This document shows, in pieces, positions 28,031 through 37,331 of a DNA stretch of 64,000 nt; position 1 is the first letter of the stretch; each line of letters opens with the position of its first letter. A model generated the notes under the pieces. The model was not told the origin of the DNA, searched no databases, and saw only the letters and a list, made by a program, of their open reading frames with translations. Position numbers and translations under genes: made by a program. Source of the stretch: Phycisphaerae bacterium (GTDB taxonomy: Bacteria; Planctomycetota; Phycisphaerae; UBA1845; Fen-1342); the NCBI GenBank assembly GCA_030612705.1, contig JAUWNI010000002.1:1-64000 (forward strand). Reading direction: 5' to 3'.

Positions 28031-29065
28031 CTATGGGCAGGTCTCGCCATAGTGCCCCAGCAACTCGGCGAGGTCAGCTAGGTCCACGTCCCCGTCGCCG
28101 TCGACGTCAGCCGACGTACAGCAATCGCCCGTGGTAAGGAGACGTTCTACGCTGGACCAAGGTCCCTCGTCAGCGCCCACACCGCCGACGGCATACACGC
28201 CGATACCGAAAGCCCCGAGGCCATGGTACATACGGTCGTAGTGCATGTCAGGGCCTTCGAGCCACCCCTCTTCTGGGGCATCGGTGTCGTAGACCCAAAC
28301 GTGGTTGTCGACCGTCGCGCTGCTGCCGGGACGTCCCCCTGTCAGGTAGATTCTGTTGCGTACATCAACCGCTGCCGGACCGTTTCGCAGCTCTGGCAAT
28401 GGACCCAGGTCAGTCCAGCCAACACCTTCCTCGAACTTCTCGAACCAGGTTTGACCCGGTGAGTCAGAGCCGCCGTGCGTAGTTCCGCCCATCACATAGA
28501 TGGCATCGCCGACAACCGCGCTGGCGCGCCGTCCACCCGCGTAAACCATGTTCGGCCCGTCGGTCCAGGTGTCTGTGTCGGGATCGTAGATGTAGGTTTC
28601 ATCGGCGGGACCAGTATCGCCACTGCGGAAACCGCCGAACAGGTAAATCTTACCGTTGAGTGCTTCGGCTGATGGGATGAACCTCGCCTCTGGCAAGTCC
28701 GCGACCTGCTCCCAGCCCTCGCCTGGCGTGTACCGTTCACAAGTAGTTCCTCCTCCAGCAAAGTAAACGGAGCCATCGAGCACAACCACACCCGGTGCCC
28801 CTTGGTGATGGTACATCGCCGCTGGGTGTGTGGTGTCAATGCCTTCCCACGGGTCGAACGACCAGATTTGATCTACAGGATCCGCGTGGAGGAAGAGCCA
28901 CAGCTTCTCTGGGCCTTGATTCATGTAGAAGCCTGTCGGTTCCGGCGTAACGTGGGTTGTGATCTTCCACCAGCATTCGTCTCCCCGCGCCGGTGCGCAC
29001 AACAGCACGACCACTACGCCGAGAACCAGGGAACCCCTGTTTACACTTGCTCTACTCCATCTCAT
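28031..29065 (-). CDS. Secreted Kelch-repeat protein with dockerin-like C-terminus
   Basis: Kelch motifs (LNGKIYLFGGF, VGDAIYVMGGT, VRNRIYLTGGR, GIGVYAVGGV); C-terminal ADVDGDGDVDLADLAELLGHYGETC; signal peptide. Confidence 0.85.
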   Translation of the reverse strand: MRWSRASVNRGSLVLGVVVVLLCAPARGDECWWKITTHVTPEPTGFYMNQGPEKLWLFLHADPVDQIWSFDPWEGIDTTHPAAMYHHQGAPGVVVLDGSVYFAGGGTTCERYTPGEGWEQVADLPEARFIPSAEALNGKIYLFGGFRSGDTGPADETYIYDPDTDTWTDGPNMVYAGGRRASAVVGDAIYVMGGTTHGGSDSPGQTWFEKFEEGVGWTDLGPLPELRNGPAAVDVRNRIYLTGGRPGSSATVDNHVWVYDTDAPEEGWLEGPDMHYDRMYHGLGAFGIGVYAVGGVGADEGPWSSVERLLTTGDCCTSADVDGDGDVDLADLAELLGHYGETCP

Positions 29066-29303
29066 CTCTTTCTCCTTTCGCTAGCATGGGACTTTGTCGC
29101 ATCCATCCGTGGCGAGCCCTTACTCGCCATAGACACCTCGCATCCACTTGGCCCGGTCTTTCTCTGAGCGCGAAATTTACTGACCTGAAAGACGTTTGGC
29201 GGTTTGGGCGAGGTGTTCTTTAGAAGCGAGTCATTCGCCGAAATCGTGGCTGCCAGCGATAGAGTTGGTGTGCCGATATGTTTGAGCTGCTATCACAGCT
29301 AGA

Positions 29304-29912
29304 ATGATTCTGATGATCACAACCACGAACCTGTCCCTGCTGGAACGTATGCGCGGCGGCAGCGACGAGCGGACCTGGCGTGAGTTCTTCCGGACTTACA
29401 GCCCGATGTTGATGTCGTTCGCCAGGCGGCTGGGTCTCTCCGACGCCGACGCCGACGACGCCGTCCAGGAAACGCTGCTCGCCGTCCACGCCGCGTTCCG
29501 CAAGATGCCCGAACCGTTCGATCGAACGAAGGGACGTTTCAAGTCCTGGTTGCGCGGGATTGCCAAGCACAAGGTCCGAGACGTTCAGCGTCGGCATCAG
29601 AAAGACGCGCGCATCGAGCAGCACGACGTTCTTGCCGGAGCCGGCGCCGACCCCGAGACGTCCTCCGAAGTCGACGCGCTGTTCGAGTTGGAGTGGCAGC
29701 GCAACCTGCTTGCCCGGGCGCTCGAGCAGGTGGCGCGCGAGGTTGACCCCGCGGTATATCAGGCGTTCGAGCTGTACGCCGTCCACGGCAACGACCCCAA
29801 CAAGGTGGCCAAGCTGCTCGGGGTCAGCCGCAACGCCGTCTATATCAGTAAGACGCGCGTCCTCAAGCGAGTCAGTCGCATCATTGTCGAGCTACAGGAG
29901 CAAGGGAGCTGA
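29304..29912 (+). CDS. ECF RNA polymerase sigma factor
   Basis: Sigma region 2 (LGLSDADADDAVQETLLAV) and region 4 HTH (DPNKVAKLLGVSRNAVYISKTRVLKRV). Confidence 0.9.
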   Translation: MILMITTTNLSLLERMRGGSDERTWREFFRTYSPMLMSFARRLGLSDADADDAVQETLLAVHAAFRKMPEPFDRTKGRFKSWLRGIAKHKVRDVQRRHQKDARIEQHDVLAGAGADPETSSEVDALFELEWQRNLLARALEQVAREVDPAVYQAFELYAVHGNDPNKVAKLLGVSRNAVYISKTRVLKRVSRIIVELQEQGS

Positions 29913-29915
29913 ACG

Positions 29916-30191
29916 ATGTCACGTTGCCCGGACAAAGAGACGCTCGAACGCTTCGCCTACGGCCGGTTGCCCGACACGGAGTGCGCCAATCTCGAAGCGC
30001 ACCTCGAATCCTGTCGGCGCTGCGCGGCAGCCCTGGCACGGCTGCCGGTGGGCGAAGAGTTACTCGAACGCATCCGTGAGTTGGAGCGGTCGCGCCAGGA
30101 AATCGCGGAATCCCTGTCAAGGCTGCCCGCGACCGAGGATAAGCTCGCATCAACCGTATTCGGAAGAGAGGATGATAAGCCGCGTCCTTGA
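29916..30191 (+). CDS. Putative zinc-finger (ZAS-like) anti-sigma factor
   Basis: CPDKETLERFAYGRLPDTECANLEAHLESCRRCAAAL with HxxxCxxC pattern, immediately after the ECF gene. Confidence 0.7.
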   Translation: MSRCPDKETLERFAYGRLPDTECANLEAHLESCRRCAAALARLPVGEELLERIRELERSRQEIAESLSRLPATEDKLASTVFGREDDKPRP

Positions 30192-30258
30192 GCCACGGAG
30201 CCTACGCAGCTACACTCTAACATATATCAATTTCAAAAGGCCTATCGGGGCACAGGGG

Positions 30259-32655
30259 ATGGAAGTTACTCGCACACACGTCACGTCGGGCGCCGCCCGA
30301 TACATTAAGGAATCCACTGCGCGCGACCCGGGAGACATCCCGAACTACGAACTCGTCGGCTTCATCAGTTCCGGCGGGTTCGGCGACGTCTGGCTGGCGC
30401 GCGAACGCGTGACCGGTGTTCGTCGAGCAGTCAAGGTGCTCCACAAACTCAACGCGGACCGGGCGGTCCGCGACATCGAAGGGGTCAAGCGCTACCAGCG
30501 CTCATCACATAACCATCCTCACCTGATTCAGATTCTGACCGTTGGCGAAACGTCGCGCTGTTTCTACTACGTCATGGAAGCCGCCGACAATCACGAGCCG
30601 GACTCCGGTCCATGCTATGAACCGATCACCCTCCGCAAGCAGTTGGACGGCACCAATCGATTCGACCCCCAAACCGCTCTGGAAATCATCGCCAAGCTCG
30701 CCGACGGCGTGGCCCGTCTGCACGCCGAAGGCTTGGCACACTACGATTTGAAGCCCGAGAACGTTTTGATCGTTGAAGGCCAGCCGAAAATCGCCGACGT
30801 CGGCTTGGTCGCACGGATCAAAGGCGACGCTCCTGGTTCGGGCACACCGGCATACATGACGCCCGAAGGGAAAGCCGACGATTTCTATGCCCTCGGGAAG
30901 ATCCTTTACGAATTGATCTCCGCGCGACCACCCGCCGATTTTCCCCGCTTGCCGCCGCGCTTGCTTGACAGGCCGTCACCGAAATCGACCGCGGCGGTTC
31001 GCATCATGAACCGTGCATGCCACGGCGATCCGCAACGACGATACCGGTCGATCGAGGAATTGACCAACGAGATTCGATCCTCGCTGCGCCCAACGCGCGG
31101 TATCCATAACCGGTTCCGCGCCGCCTCCTCGCTCGCCAGAACGCTGATTCTTGTAGGCCTTACCGTGGCGGTTGCGGCAGTGGTGAGCACTGCACACTGG
31201 CTCCGCGATGATCCGACTCCACGCCTTCTCTATGAACAACCAATCGACCTCAAAACCGCAAACTGGAACACCGCACGCCATGTTCAGGGAAGGGATGGTC
31301 GCAGACTCTATCCGTACGCGCGTCTCGGCGGGGAGCCGATACCGGCGCCGGGTGTTTACACATACTCCCTTGCCGCGTTTGATCAGCCACTCGAGAATTT
31401 CGTTGTCGATTACCACATTCGTGGCGTGCGACCAACGGGAGTGTTGAGCCTCGGTGTCGCCGGCCAACCGGACGGTCGCAACGGGGCGTTTGTCCGCCTG
31501 TACGGATGCCCGGACAATCTGGGGCTTCACAGCATCCTCACAACTATCGATGAGAATGACCACCGGGAAGAAAAACCCGACGAACGCCTCTTCGGGCATC
31601 CACAGCCCGGCCTCGAATACGTCGTGCGTCTCGCCCGCGTCCAGGACCAAGTGGTCCTGGCGATTTGGCCGCTTGCTCGCAACTCGCTCAGCCCGGGCAC
31701 GATGGCGCTACCCATCCCGCGCGGTGGCCTTGTCGCCAGATATCTCACGCTGAAGTGCTTTTCTCCCGACAGATTGAGTGAAATTGAAATCCTCGGCGGG
31801 CGCATCGCGTGTTATTCCGCACCATTGCAGCACGTCGACGAAAATGCGGATTTGCCGGACCTGGTGCGTCAACTTGCCTCCCGTGGACCGAAACCTGCTC
31901 TGGTGTCTCCGCTACCCCGGCAATTCGAACCGCCGGAAGGCAATCTGCTCACCGGGCAATGGCACCCCTCCTTCTCCAACGCTTGGATGGTCATTGGCAA
32001 CTGGGGTTGGAGACTCGGAGAGGACTGGAATGTTGTCCGCTGCGCTCCCTTCTCCACTGACCAGCGCGCCGAACACCGGCAAGCGCGAGTCTATGGTGGC
32101 CTCCAGATGCTTCGCTTCGACCGCGCCAAATATGGAGACTTCGAAGCGAAGCTGCGCGTAAGGCTGACTACACCGCCTGATACACACAGATATGACCCGT
32201 TTGTCTCCATGTCCGAAGCAGGTTCTATCGGCTTGGCGTTTCGGATGCAGGAGGAGGCCGCGCCGGGTGACGTATGGGGCTCCTGTTACATCGCCAACAT
32301 CGAGATTCAACCGCGCCTGGAAGCACCTATTTCCGCCGCCATCGGTCGGTATTCGGGGATGTACCTCGGGCACGGCGACGTCGACTTCGCTGTAGCCCCA
32401 AGGCAATCGGCGCAACACTCGTTCACTCGCATGGCGTGTTTACCCGAAGTGCTGTTCCTTGAGGTAGGCTTTCTGCTCCGACTCCGCGTCGTGCATGGGA
32501 GCGCGAAGTTGTACCTCAACGATGATCCGCGGCCGATCGTGGAATACGAGGAAGATCCAACCGACACATTGCCGGCCGGCCGTATCGCGCTTTACGCCAA
32601 GCGACTGATCGCGACGTTCGAATCCCTCGAAGTAACCCCGATCGACGCCGACTAA
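30259..32655 (+). CDS. Receptor-like Ser/Thr protein kinase with large C-terminal extracytoplasmic region
   Basis: GGFGDVWLARERVTGVRRAVKVL, LAHYDLKPENVLIV, KIADVGL, TPAYMTPE, then TM (TLILVGLTVAVAAVVSTAHW). Confidence 0.88.
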   Translation: MEVTRTHVTSGAARYIKESTARDPGDIPNYELVGFISSGGFGDVWLARERVTGVRRAVKVLHKLNADRAVRDIEGVKRYQRSSHNHPHLIQILTVGETSRCFYYVMEAADNHEPDSGPCYEPITLRKQLDGTNRFDPQTALEIIAKLADGVARLHAEGLAHYDLKPENVLIVEGQPKIADVGLVARIKGDAPGSGTPAYMTPEGKADDFYALGKILYELISARPPADFPRLPPRLLDRPSPKSTAAVRIMNRACHGDPQRRYRSIEELTNEIRSSLRPTRGIHNRFRAASSLARTLILVGLTVAVAAVVSTAHWLRDDPTPRLLYEQPIDLKTANWNTARHVQGRDGRRLYPYARLGGEPIPAPGVYTYSLAAFDQPLENFVVDYHIRGVRPTGVLSLGVAGQPDGRNGAFVRLYGCPDNLGLHSILTTIDENDHREEKPDERLFGHPQPGLEYVVRLARVQDQVVLAIWPLARNSLSPGTMALPIPRGGLVARYLTLKCFSPDRLSEIEILGGRIACYSAPLQHVDENADLPDLVRQLASRGPKPALVSPLPRQFEPPEGNLLTGQWHPSFSNAWMVIGNWGWRLGEDWNVVRCAPFSTDQRAEHRQARVYGGLQMLRFDRAKYGDFEAKLRVRLTTPPDTHRYDPFVSMSEAGSIGLAFRMQEEAAPGDVWGSCYIANIEIQPRLEAPISAAIGRYSGMYLGHGDVDFAVAPRQSAQHSFTRMACLPEVLFLEVGFLLRLRVVHGSAKLYLNDDPRPIVEYEEDPTDTLPAGRIALYAKRLIATFESLEVTPIDAD

Positions 32656-32925
32656 CGACGGGTATCGTTCCCGGCAAAAAAACAGCAGGCCTCAATAACT
32701 CGACCTGAGATATGTGCAACTGCATCCGGTGCGAAGCCCGGATGCTGGTTCCTCGCCACCATTCGGGCCATTTGCGAATCCGCCTTGCTTTCCGGGAAGG
32801 ATACCACGTAAAGATGCCACCAGGTGAACAGTATCAGGGTTGCTAATTAACGACCCGATCGATGTAAGACTTACATACGGCACGAATTAGAACGCGCGCC
32901 GGCAGCAACGGGCCGCAACTTATAA

Positions 32926-32955
32926 TTGTCGGACAGCCGGGGATTGGTCTATAAT
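32926..32955 (+). promoter_or_regulatory. Sigma70-like promoter
   Basis: TTGTCG-N18-TATAAT, 34 bp upstream of the ATG at 32990. Confidence 0.55.
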
Positions 32956-32989
32956 CGTGTTGGAGCGGCGATCAATAGCGGAGGCAACG

Positions 32990-34258
32990 ATGCTTGGCTG
33001 GCTGACCCCGCCGGGGTGCTTGAACGGCGTGTTCGCGCGAGTCTGGAGCGCGGCATTGGCCGGGGTGATCGTTGCCGGCGTGGCCATGTCCGCCCGCGGG
33101 GACATACTACACCTGAAAAACGGCGGCAGCATCGAAGGTGCGATCGTTGAACGTGACGAGCGGAGCTACAAGGTTCGCACGCTGGTGGGAACGGTCACGG
33201 TACCGGTCGAGGCGGTCGTTCGGATCGAGGAAAAGCCCTCGGTTTTGGACGAGTACGTGCAGCGGCGCGAGCAGGTCGCCGACACGCCCGCGGCGCAGGT
33301 CGAGCTGGCCACGTGGTGCGAGGAGCGGGGGTTGAAGTCGGCCTGGCGAGTGCACCTAAAACGCGCGATCGAGCTCGACTCGGATTACGAACCAGCCCGC
33401 AAGGCGTTGGGTTTCGTGCGCGTGGGAGGCATCTGGGTCGAGGGGCGTGGCCTGGAACGTCCCAAAAACCCGGGTGATGAGAAAAAAGCGGACCGGCGCG
33501 ACGCCGCGGACAAGGATAATGATAAGGTCGTGGCGGCGATTCAATCCCAGTGGAACGTTCGAATCCGCGCGATCAAGAATAATAAGCTGATGAGTGGAGT
33601 CGAGCGCCTCGTCCGGGACGGGCGCGCGCAAATCGTTCAGATTCAAGACCCGCTGGCCATTCTCCCGCTGGTACGCGTGCTCAGCAACGGCAACCGGGCG
33701 TGTCGCGAGGCGCTCGTCGAGGCGCTGAGCCACTTCCCCCAGGACGAGGCGACGATGAACCTGGCCGTGCTGGCGCTGATCGACCGGGACAAAGACATCT
33801 GCCGGCGGGCATTGCTGGAGCTCAAACGGCGAAACGATCCACGCGTGATACCACAGTTTCGACGCGCTCTGTTCAGCAACAATGATGAACTGATTCGGCG
33901 TGCGGCGATCGGCCTCGGTGCCATGGAAGCGACGTCCGCCGTGTCCGACCTGATCAACCTGCTCACGGCCCAACGGCGCAAGATGGTCGAGGTTTCCACG
34001 CGGAGTTACTTCCTCGATTACCCGATCACGTTCGACACGCCGACCGTGATTGCGCTCGGCCAGGTGTCGCAGATCAGGCACAACCCGATGCTCGGCATAC
34101 CGTCCATCGGCGCGGGGATGGTGTTCGTCGATCGCGATTACCAAATGCGGAACGTGATCGTCTTTCGCACGGAAGTGATGGAAGCGTTGAAGCGGATAAC
34201 CGGGGAGAACTTCGGATTCGATGCGGCCGCGTGGCGCCGCTGGTACGAGGAGCAATAG
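32990..34258 (+). CDS. Secreted HEAT-repeat-like protein
   Basis: Signal peptide, DILHLKNGGSIEGAIVERDERSYKVRTLVGTVTVPVEAVVRIE, then HEAT-like helices; GGAGG ribosome-binding site before ATG at 32990. Confidence 0.75.
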   Translation: MLGWLTPPGCLNGVFARVWSAALAGVIVAGVAMSARGDILHLKNGGSIEGAIVERDERSYKVRTLVGTVTVPVEAVVRIEEKPSVLDEYVQRREQVADTPAAQVELATWCEERGLKSAWRVHLKRAIELDSDYEPARKALGFVRVGGIWVEGRGLERPKNPGDEKKADRRDAADKDNDKVVAAIQSQWNVRIRAIKNNKLMSGVERLVRDGRAQIVQIQDPLAILPLVRVLSNGNRACREALVEALSHFPQDEATMNLAVLALIDRDKDICRRALLELKRRNDPRVIPQFRRALFSNNDELIRRAAIGLGAMEATSAVSDLINLLTAQRRKMVEVSTRSYFLDYPITFDTPTVIALGQVSQIRHNPMLGIPSIGAGMVFVDRDYQMRNVIVFRTEVMEALKRITGENFGFDAAAWRRWYEEQ

Positions 34259-34260
34259 CC

Positions 34261-35241
34261 ATGAGAACCGTCTCTGTGTTTGTCGTCATCGTGGGACTGG
34301 CAACCATCGGCGCGGCATCGGCCGCCGACGTTGATTATTACGGATTGATCGCGCAGTCCGCGAATGCTTCCGAAGCGAAGGAATCCGGGGATACGGGCGC
34401 GGCGGAGCGGGAGGCGCGGATCGACTTGACGTTGGCGCGGAGCCGCCTGGAGTTGGTGCTGGCCAGGAAGGCGCTGCGCAGGCATCAGATTAAGGATGCC
34501 GCGGTTCGGGCCCAACGCGTGTTGAATTTGCTAAAGGAGTTGCCGCGCGAGGTGGACGCCAGCGAATACGAATTGCAGGCGGAAGGGATTCTGGCACGGG
34601 CCGCCAAGGCGGGGGTCGACGTCGAAACATTACGCCGGCAGGTGCCGGACGACCATAGCTATCGCCCGGGCAAGGGAATCTTCGACACCGGTGCTGTTCC
34701 GGGACGCGATCGGCAACGCGATCATTACGAGGAAGCTTTGCGCAAGGCGTATTCGGCTGACGCGGCCCGGCTATTGACTGAGGCGGACGAAGCCCGTGTG
34801 GTGCCGGCCGGCGACATCGCCTATCCCGACGACTGGCCCGAGAAGGTCGCCAAGCGGGACAAGTACGCCGGCGGCCAGATCGCCCGCTCGGAGAGTTGGT
34901 ACGACCAGGACGGGCATGAATGGTATGTGGCGGTTTACGACATCTACGATCTGATATACGTCCCGCCCGATTTCCAGCCGACGTTCTGCCTGGATCCGGT
35001 GGAGGACCTGCGCAATACGCTCGATCGGCACGCGCTGCGCTTGGGGTATGGCTGCTTCGGCGGACTATACCCGTGGGACCTCAACATGACCATGCCGCTG
35101 CTGCGTTGCTTCGGCGGGGTGGACGATTACGCTTGGCGCGGACCGAAATACAGCGTCGAGCGCCAGGAGCAGATTATAGAGATGATCAAGGCATTCACGA
35201 CGAAGCCGACCGAGAGCAAGATTATCCCGCTGTCACCCTAG
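34261..35241 (+). CDS. Hypothetical secreted protein
   Basis: Signal peptide; starts 2 bp after the upstream stop; stop codon TAG lies in the D-type repeat terminus. Confidence 0.75.
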   Translation: MRTVSVFVVIVGLATIGAASAADVDYYGLIAQSANASEAKESGDTGAAEREARIDLTLARSRLELVLARKALRRHQIKDAAVRAQRVLNLLKELPREVDASEYELQAEGILARAAKAGVDVETLRRQVPDDHSYRPGKGIFDTGAVPGRDRQRDHYEEALRKAYSADAARLLTEADEARVVPAGDIAYPDDWPEKVAKRDKYAGGQIARSESWYDQDGHEWYVAVYDIYDLIYVPPDFQPTFCLDPVEDLRNTLDRHALRLGYGCFGGLYPWDLNMTMPLLRCFGGVDDYAWRGPKYSVERQEQIIEMIKAFTTKPTESKIIPLSP

Positions 35242-35383
35242 TGCTCTGTGACGCATGGAATGGTGGATAACACGAGGGGTGGCCCACCTCTTTAGAGGTG
35301 GGGGACACGAATGGGGCATCGCTTCGCGTCCCCCACGGCTAAAGCCATGGGCCACCCATCAAGCGATGTGTAACAAAGCACTA
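35239..35383. repeat. D-type CTAG/TIR element
   Basis: TAGTGCTCTGTGACGCATGGAATGGTGGATAACACGAGGGGTGGCCCACC...GGGCCACCCATC...ACAAAGCACTA. Confidence 0.9.
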
Positions 35384-35582
35384 GTGCTTTGTCTAGGTTG
35401 ATTTGATGGGTAGTGTTCCTTTCGCGACCGTGATAATATTAGGAGAAGGCAACAATACTCGAAGAGGGCAACAATACTCGAGGAGCCGCGGACTTCAGTC
35501 CGCGCGGTCCTTCGGGAAGGGTAAATTCTACTCCCCGCGACTCCTCGGGTTGAACCCATCAAAGCAACACTGACGGAGCACC
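35382..35582. repeat. B-type TIR element
   Basis: Left TAGTGCTTTGTCTAGGTTGATTTGATGGGT; right end reverse complement GTGCTCCGTCAGTGTTGCTTTGATGGGT; abuts the D element through a shared TA. Confidence 0.88.
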
Positions 35583-35731
35583 AGCGTATTGTCACGAAGC
35601 ATTTGACGGGTAGCACCGGCGAGCGGCTTTCGGATCGCAGTATAAGCAGCGTCCGGCCGGAACGAGCGCGAGTAACAATCGACAGGCCTGGCCTCGGCAA
35701 TGAAATGCTAAACGGATATAAGGAGACTTCG

Positions 35732-36343
35732 GTGCAACGACTGAGGAACGTGTGCTGTTGGAGTAGTATGCTGGCAATGCTGGTGCTGTTGACCGGATGC
35801 CCGGCCCCCGAAACCCTGACCGAGAACGGGCTGCCGGGTGATGAACAGTCGAACGCCGAAAGCCACCCCCCCTTGCCGGAAGTCGACCCGAACGACTCCC
35901 AATTGCTGTTGTTGGCCGAAGCCGAGCAGATTGTCGTGGCGGACTATCCGCAGTCAACGCTGGTCGAAGCCCGTGGGACCCCGGCCGGCGAGACGGCCGC
36001 CACGGCCGACGACATCGTTGCGTGGCAGTTCCTCTTTATGGAGAACAAGGAAGTGCCCGGGGCCGGCACAGTGACGCTCGAATACGCCAACGGCGAGTTC
36101 AGCGAACCGGTACTGTTGACACAGGGGTTGGTGGGCACGACCTATGAGCGCCTGCCGCGAACGATGACACTAACGACGGCGATCCAGTTCATGCGCGACG
36201 CCGGCCACAACGATCCCTTTTCGCAAGTGATTCTGCGCAAGCCGCTGACGTTCCCAGTCCCGCACGAGGCGTACTACATCTTCGTGATCGGCGATGCGTC
36301 CGTGCTAGTGGGCATGGCGACCGGCGAGGTCAACCAGGAATAG
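35732..36343 (+). CDS. Hypothetical lipoprotein, GTG start
   Basis: VQRLRNVCCWSSMLAMLVLLTGCPAPE lipobox; AAGGAG ribosome-binding site. Confidence 0.72.
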   Translation: MQRLRNVCCWSSMLAMLVLLTGCPAPETLTENGLPGDEQSNAESHPPLPEVDPNDSQLLLLAEAEQIVVADYPQSTLVEARGTPAGETAATADDIVAWQFLFMENKEVPGAGTVTLEYANGEFSEPVLLTQGLVGTTYERLPRTMTLTTAIQFMRDAGHNDPFSQVILRKPLTFPVPHEAYYIFVIGDASVLVGMATGEVNQE

Positions 36344-36363
36344 CAAGCATCGCCCCTCATTAC

Positions 36364-36418
36364 AGAGCCGGGCCGTCCTCGACCCGCCCGCCCGGCGTGG
36401 AGGCACGCCGGTTCTGCT
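36364..36418. repeat. AGAGCCGGGCCGTCC palindromic repeat, copy 1
   Basis: AGAGCCGGGCCGTCCTCGACCCGCCCGCCCGGCGTGGAGGCACGCCGGTTCTGCT. Confidence 0.7.
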
Positions 36419-36517
36419 GGAGAAAGAACACGTAGGTGGGCACTGCCCACCCTACTGGTCGACCCACCACCGACGAGCCGCACGACGTGATGATTGATGG
36501 AACGCCTGTGTTTGTCT

Positions 36518-36547
36518 TTGACTCGCGAAAAATCGGCGTCCTATAAT
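36518..36547 (+). promoter_or_regulatory. Sigma70-like promoter without an intact downstream CDS
   Basis: TTGACT-N18-TATAAT. Confidence 0.55.
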
Positions 36548-36836
36548 CGGGTACGAGTTTTCAGGCCCGTTGCTTTGCAAGAACGAGGCGTTGAGCCTGA
36601 CGGCTTGGGAGTCGAGCCTGTCGATAGTAATAACCATGTCGGCGAAGACGCCGTCGCATTAACAAGGAAGTGCACACGATGGTTAAATAGGGACAGTCAC
36701 CTATTTTCCACCTCTATGCTGGCTATGTTGTGTTGTTCTTCGCCAGGTGCCTTGGGGGATTGAATATCTCACGGGTGGCACGGGCATACGGCCGTATGTT
36801 TGTCCGTGATTGTGACTGCGTGCACGTCGTGTGTCT

Positions 36837-36914
36837 AAAGGGGATAAGTCCAATTATTCGGTTGCCAGGCTCCTCGCCGGCCTTCCCGTCGTCGGTATTG
36901 GACTTATTCCCTTT
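36837..36914. repeat. Imperfect inverted repeat
   Basis: AAAGGGGATAAGTCCAATTATTCGG ... CGGTATTGGACTTATTCCCTTT. Confidence 0.8.
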
Positions 36915-37069
36915 TCTTGCCTCGGAGACGCGCCGCCGACGCGACATCATGTGGGTAGGCAATGCCCAACCTATAGAATACTACTACGGACTATGGACTA
37001 TGGACTACGGACTTGGTCCCTTGGTTCTCTTGGTTGCGGCCCACGGCCGCGCTAAGAAATCTGGCAGCC

Positions 37070-37122
37070 GAGCCGGGCCGTCCCCGGCCCGGAAGTCCGG
37101 CGTGGGGACACGCCGGCTCTGC
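37070..37122. repeat. AGAGCCGGGCCGTCC palindromic repeat, copy 2
   Basis: CGAGCCGGGCCGTCCCCGGCCCGGAAGTCCGGCGTGGGGACACGCCGGCTCTGCT. Confidence 0.8.
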
Positions 37123-37136
37123 TGGAGAAATAACAC

Positions 37137-37281
37137 CTAGTGCTTTGTCACATCATAATTTTCGGGTGTCTCGGGCGTCTCGCCCGAGAATCACACGGGC
37201 GGGACGCCCGAGATTTCCACAGGCGAGACGCCTGTGCCACCCTTGATGTTATCCATCATTCCATGTGTGACAGGGCACTAG
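37137..37281. repeat. E-type CTAG/TIR element
   Basis: CTAGTGCTTTGTCACATC ... ATGTGTGACAGGGCACTAG; right end homologous over ~45 bp to D-type left end. Confidence 0.9.
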
Positions 37282-37331
37282 GATGGGCACTGCCCACCGC
37301 TCTTCTGACACAGCCGTGCAATCGCGAGGGT

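Noticed and set aside
36494-36763. 89-aa ORF downstream of the island promoter
   Set aside because: Starts upstream of the promoter, runs across repeat sequence, low plausibility as protein.
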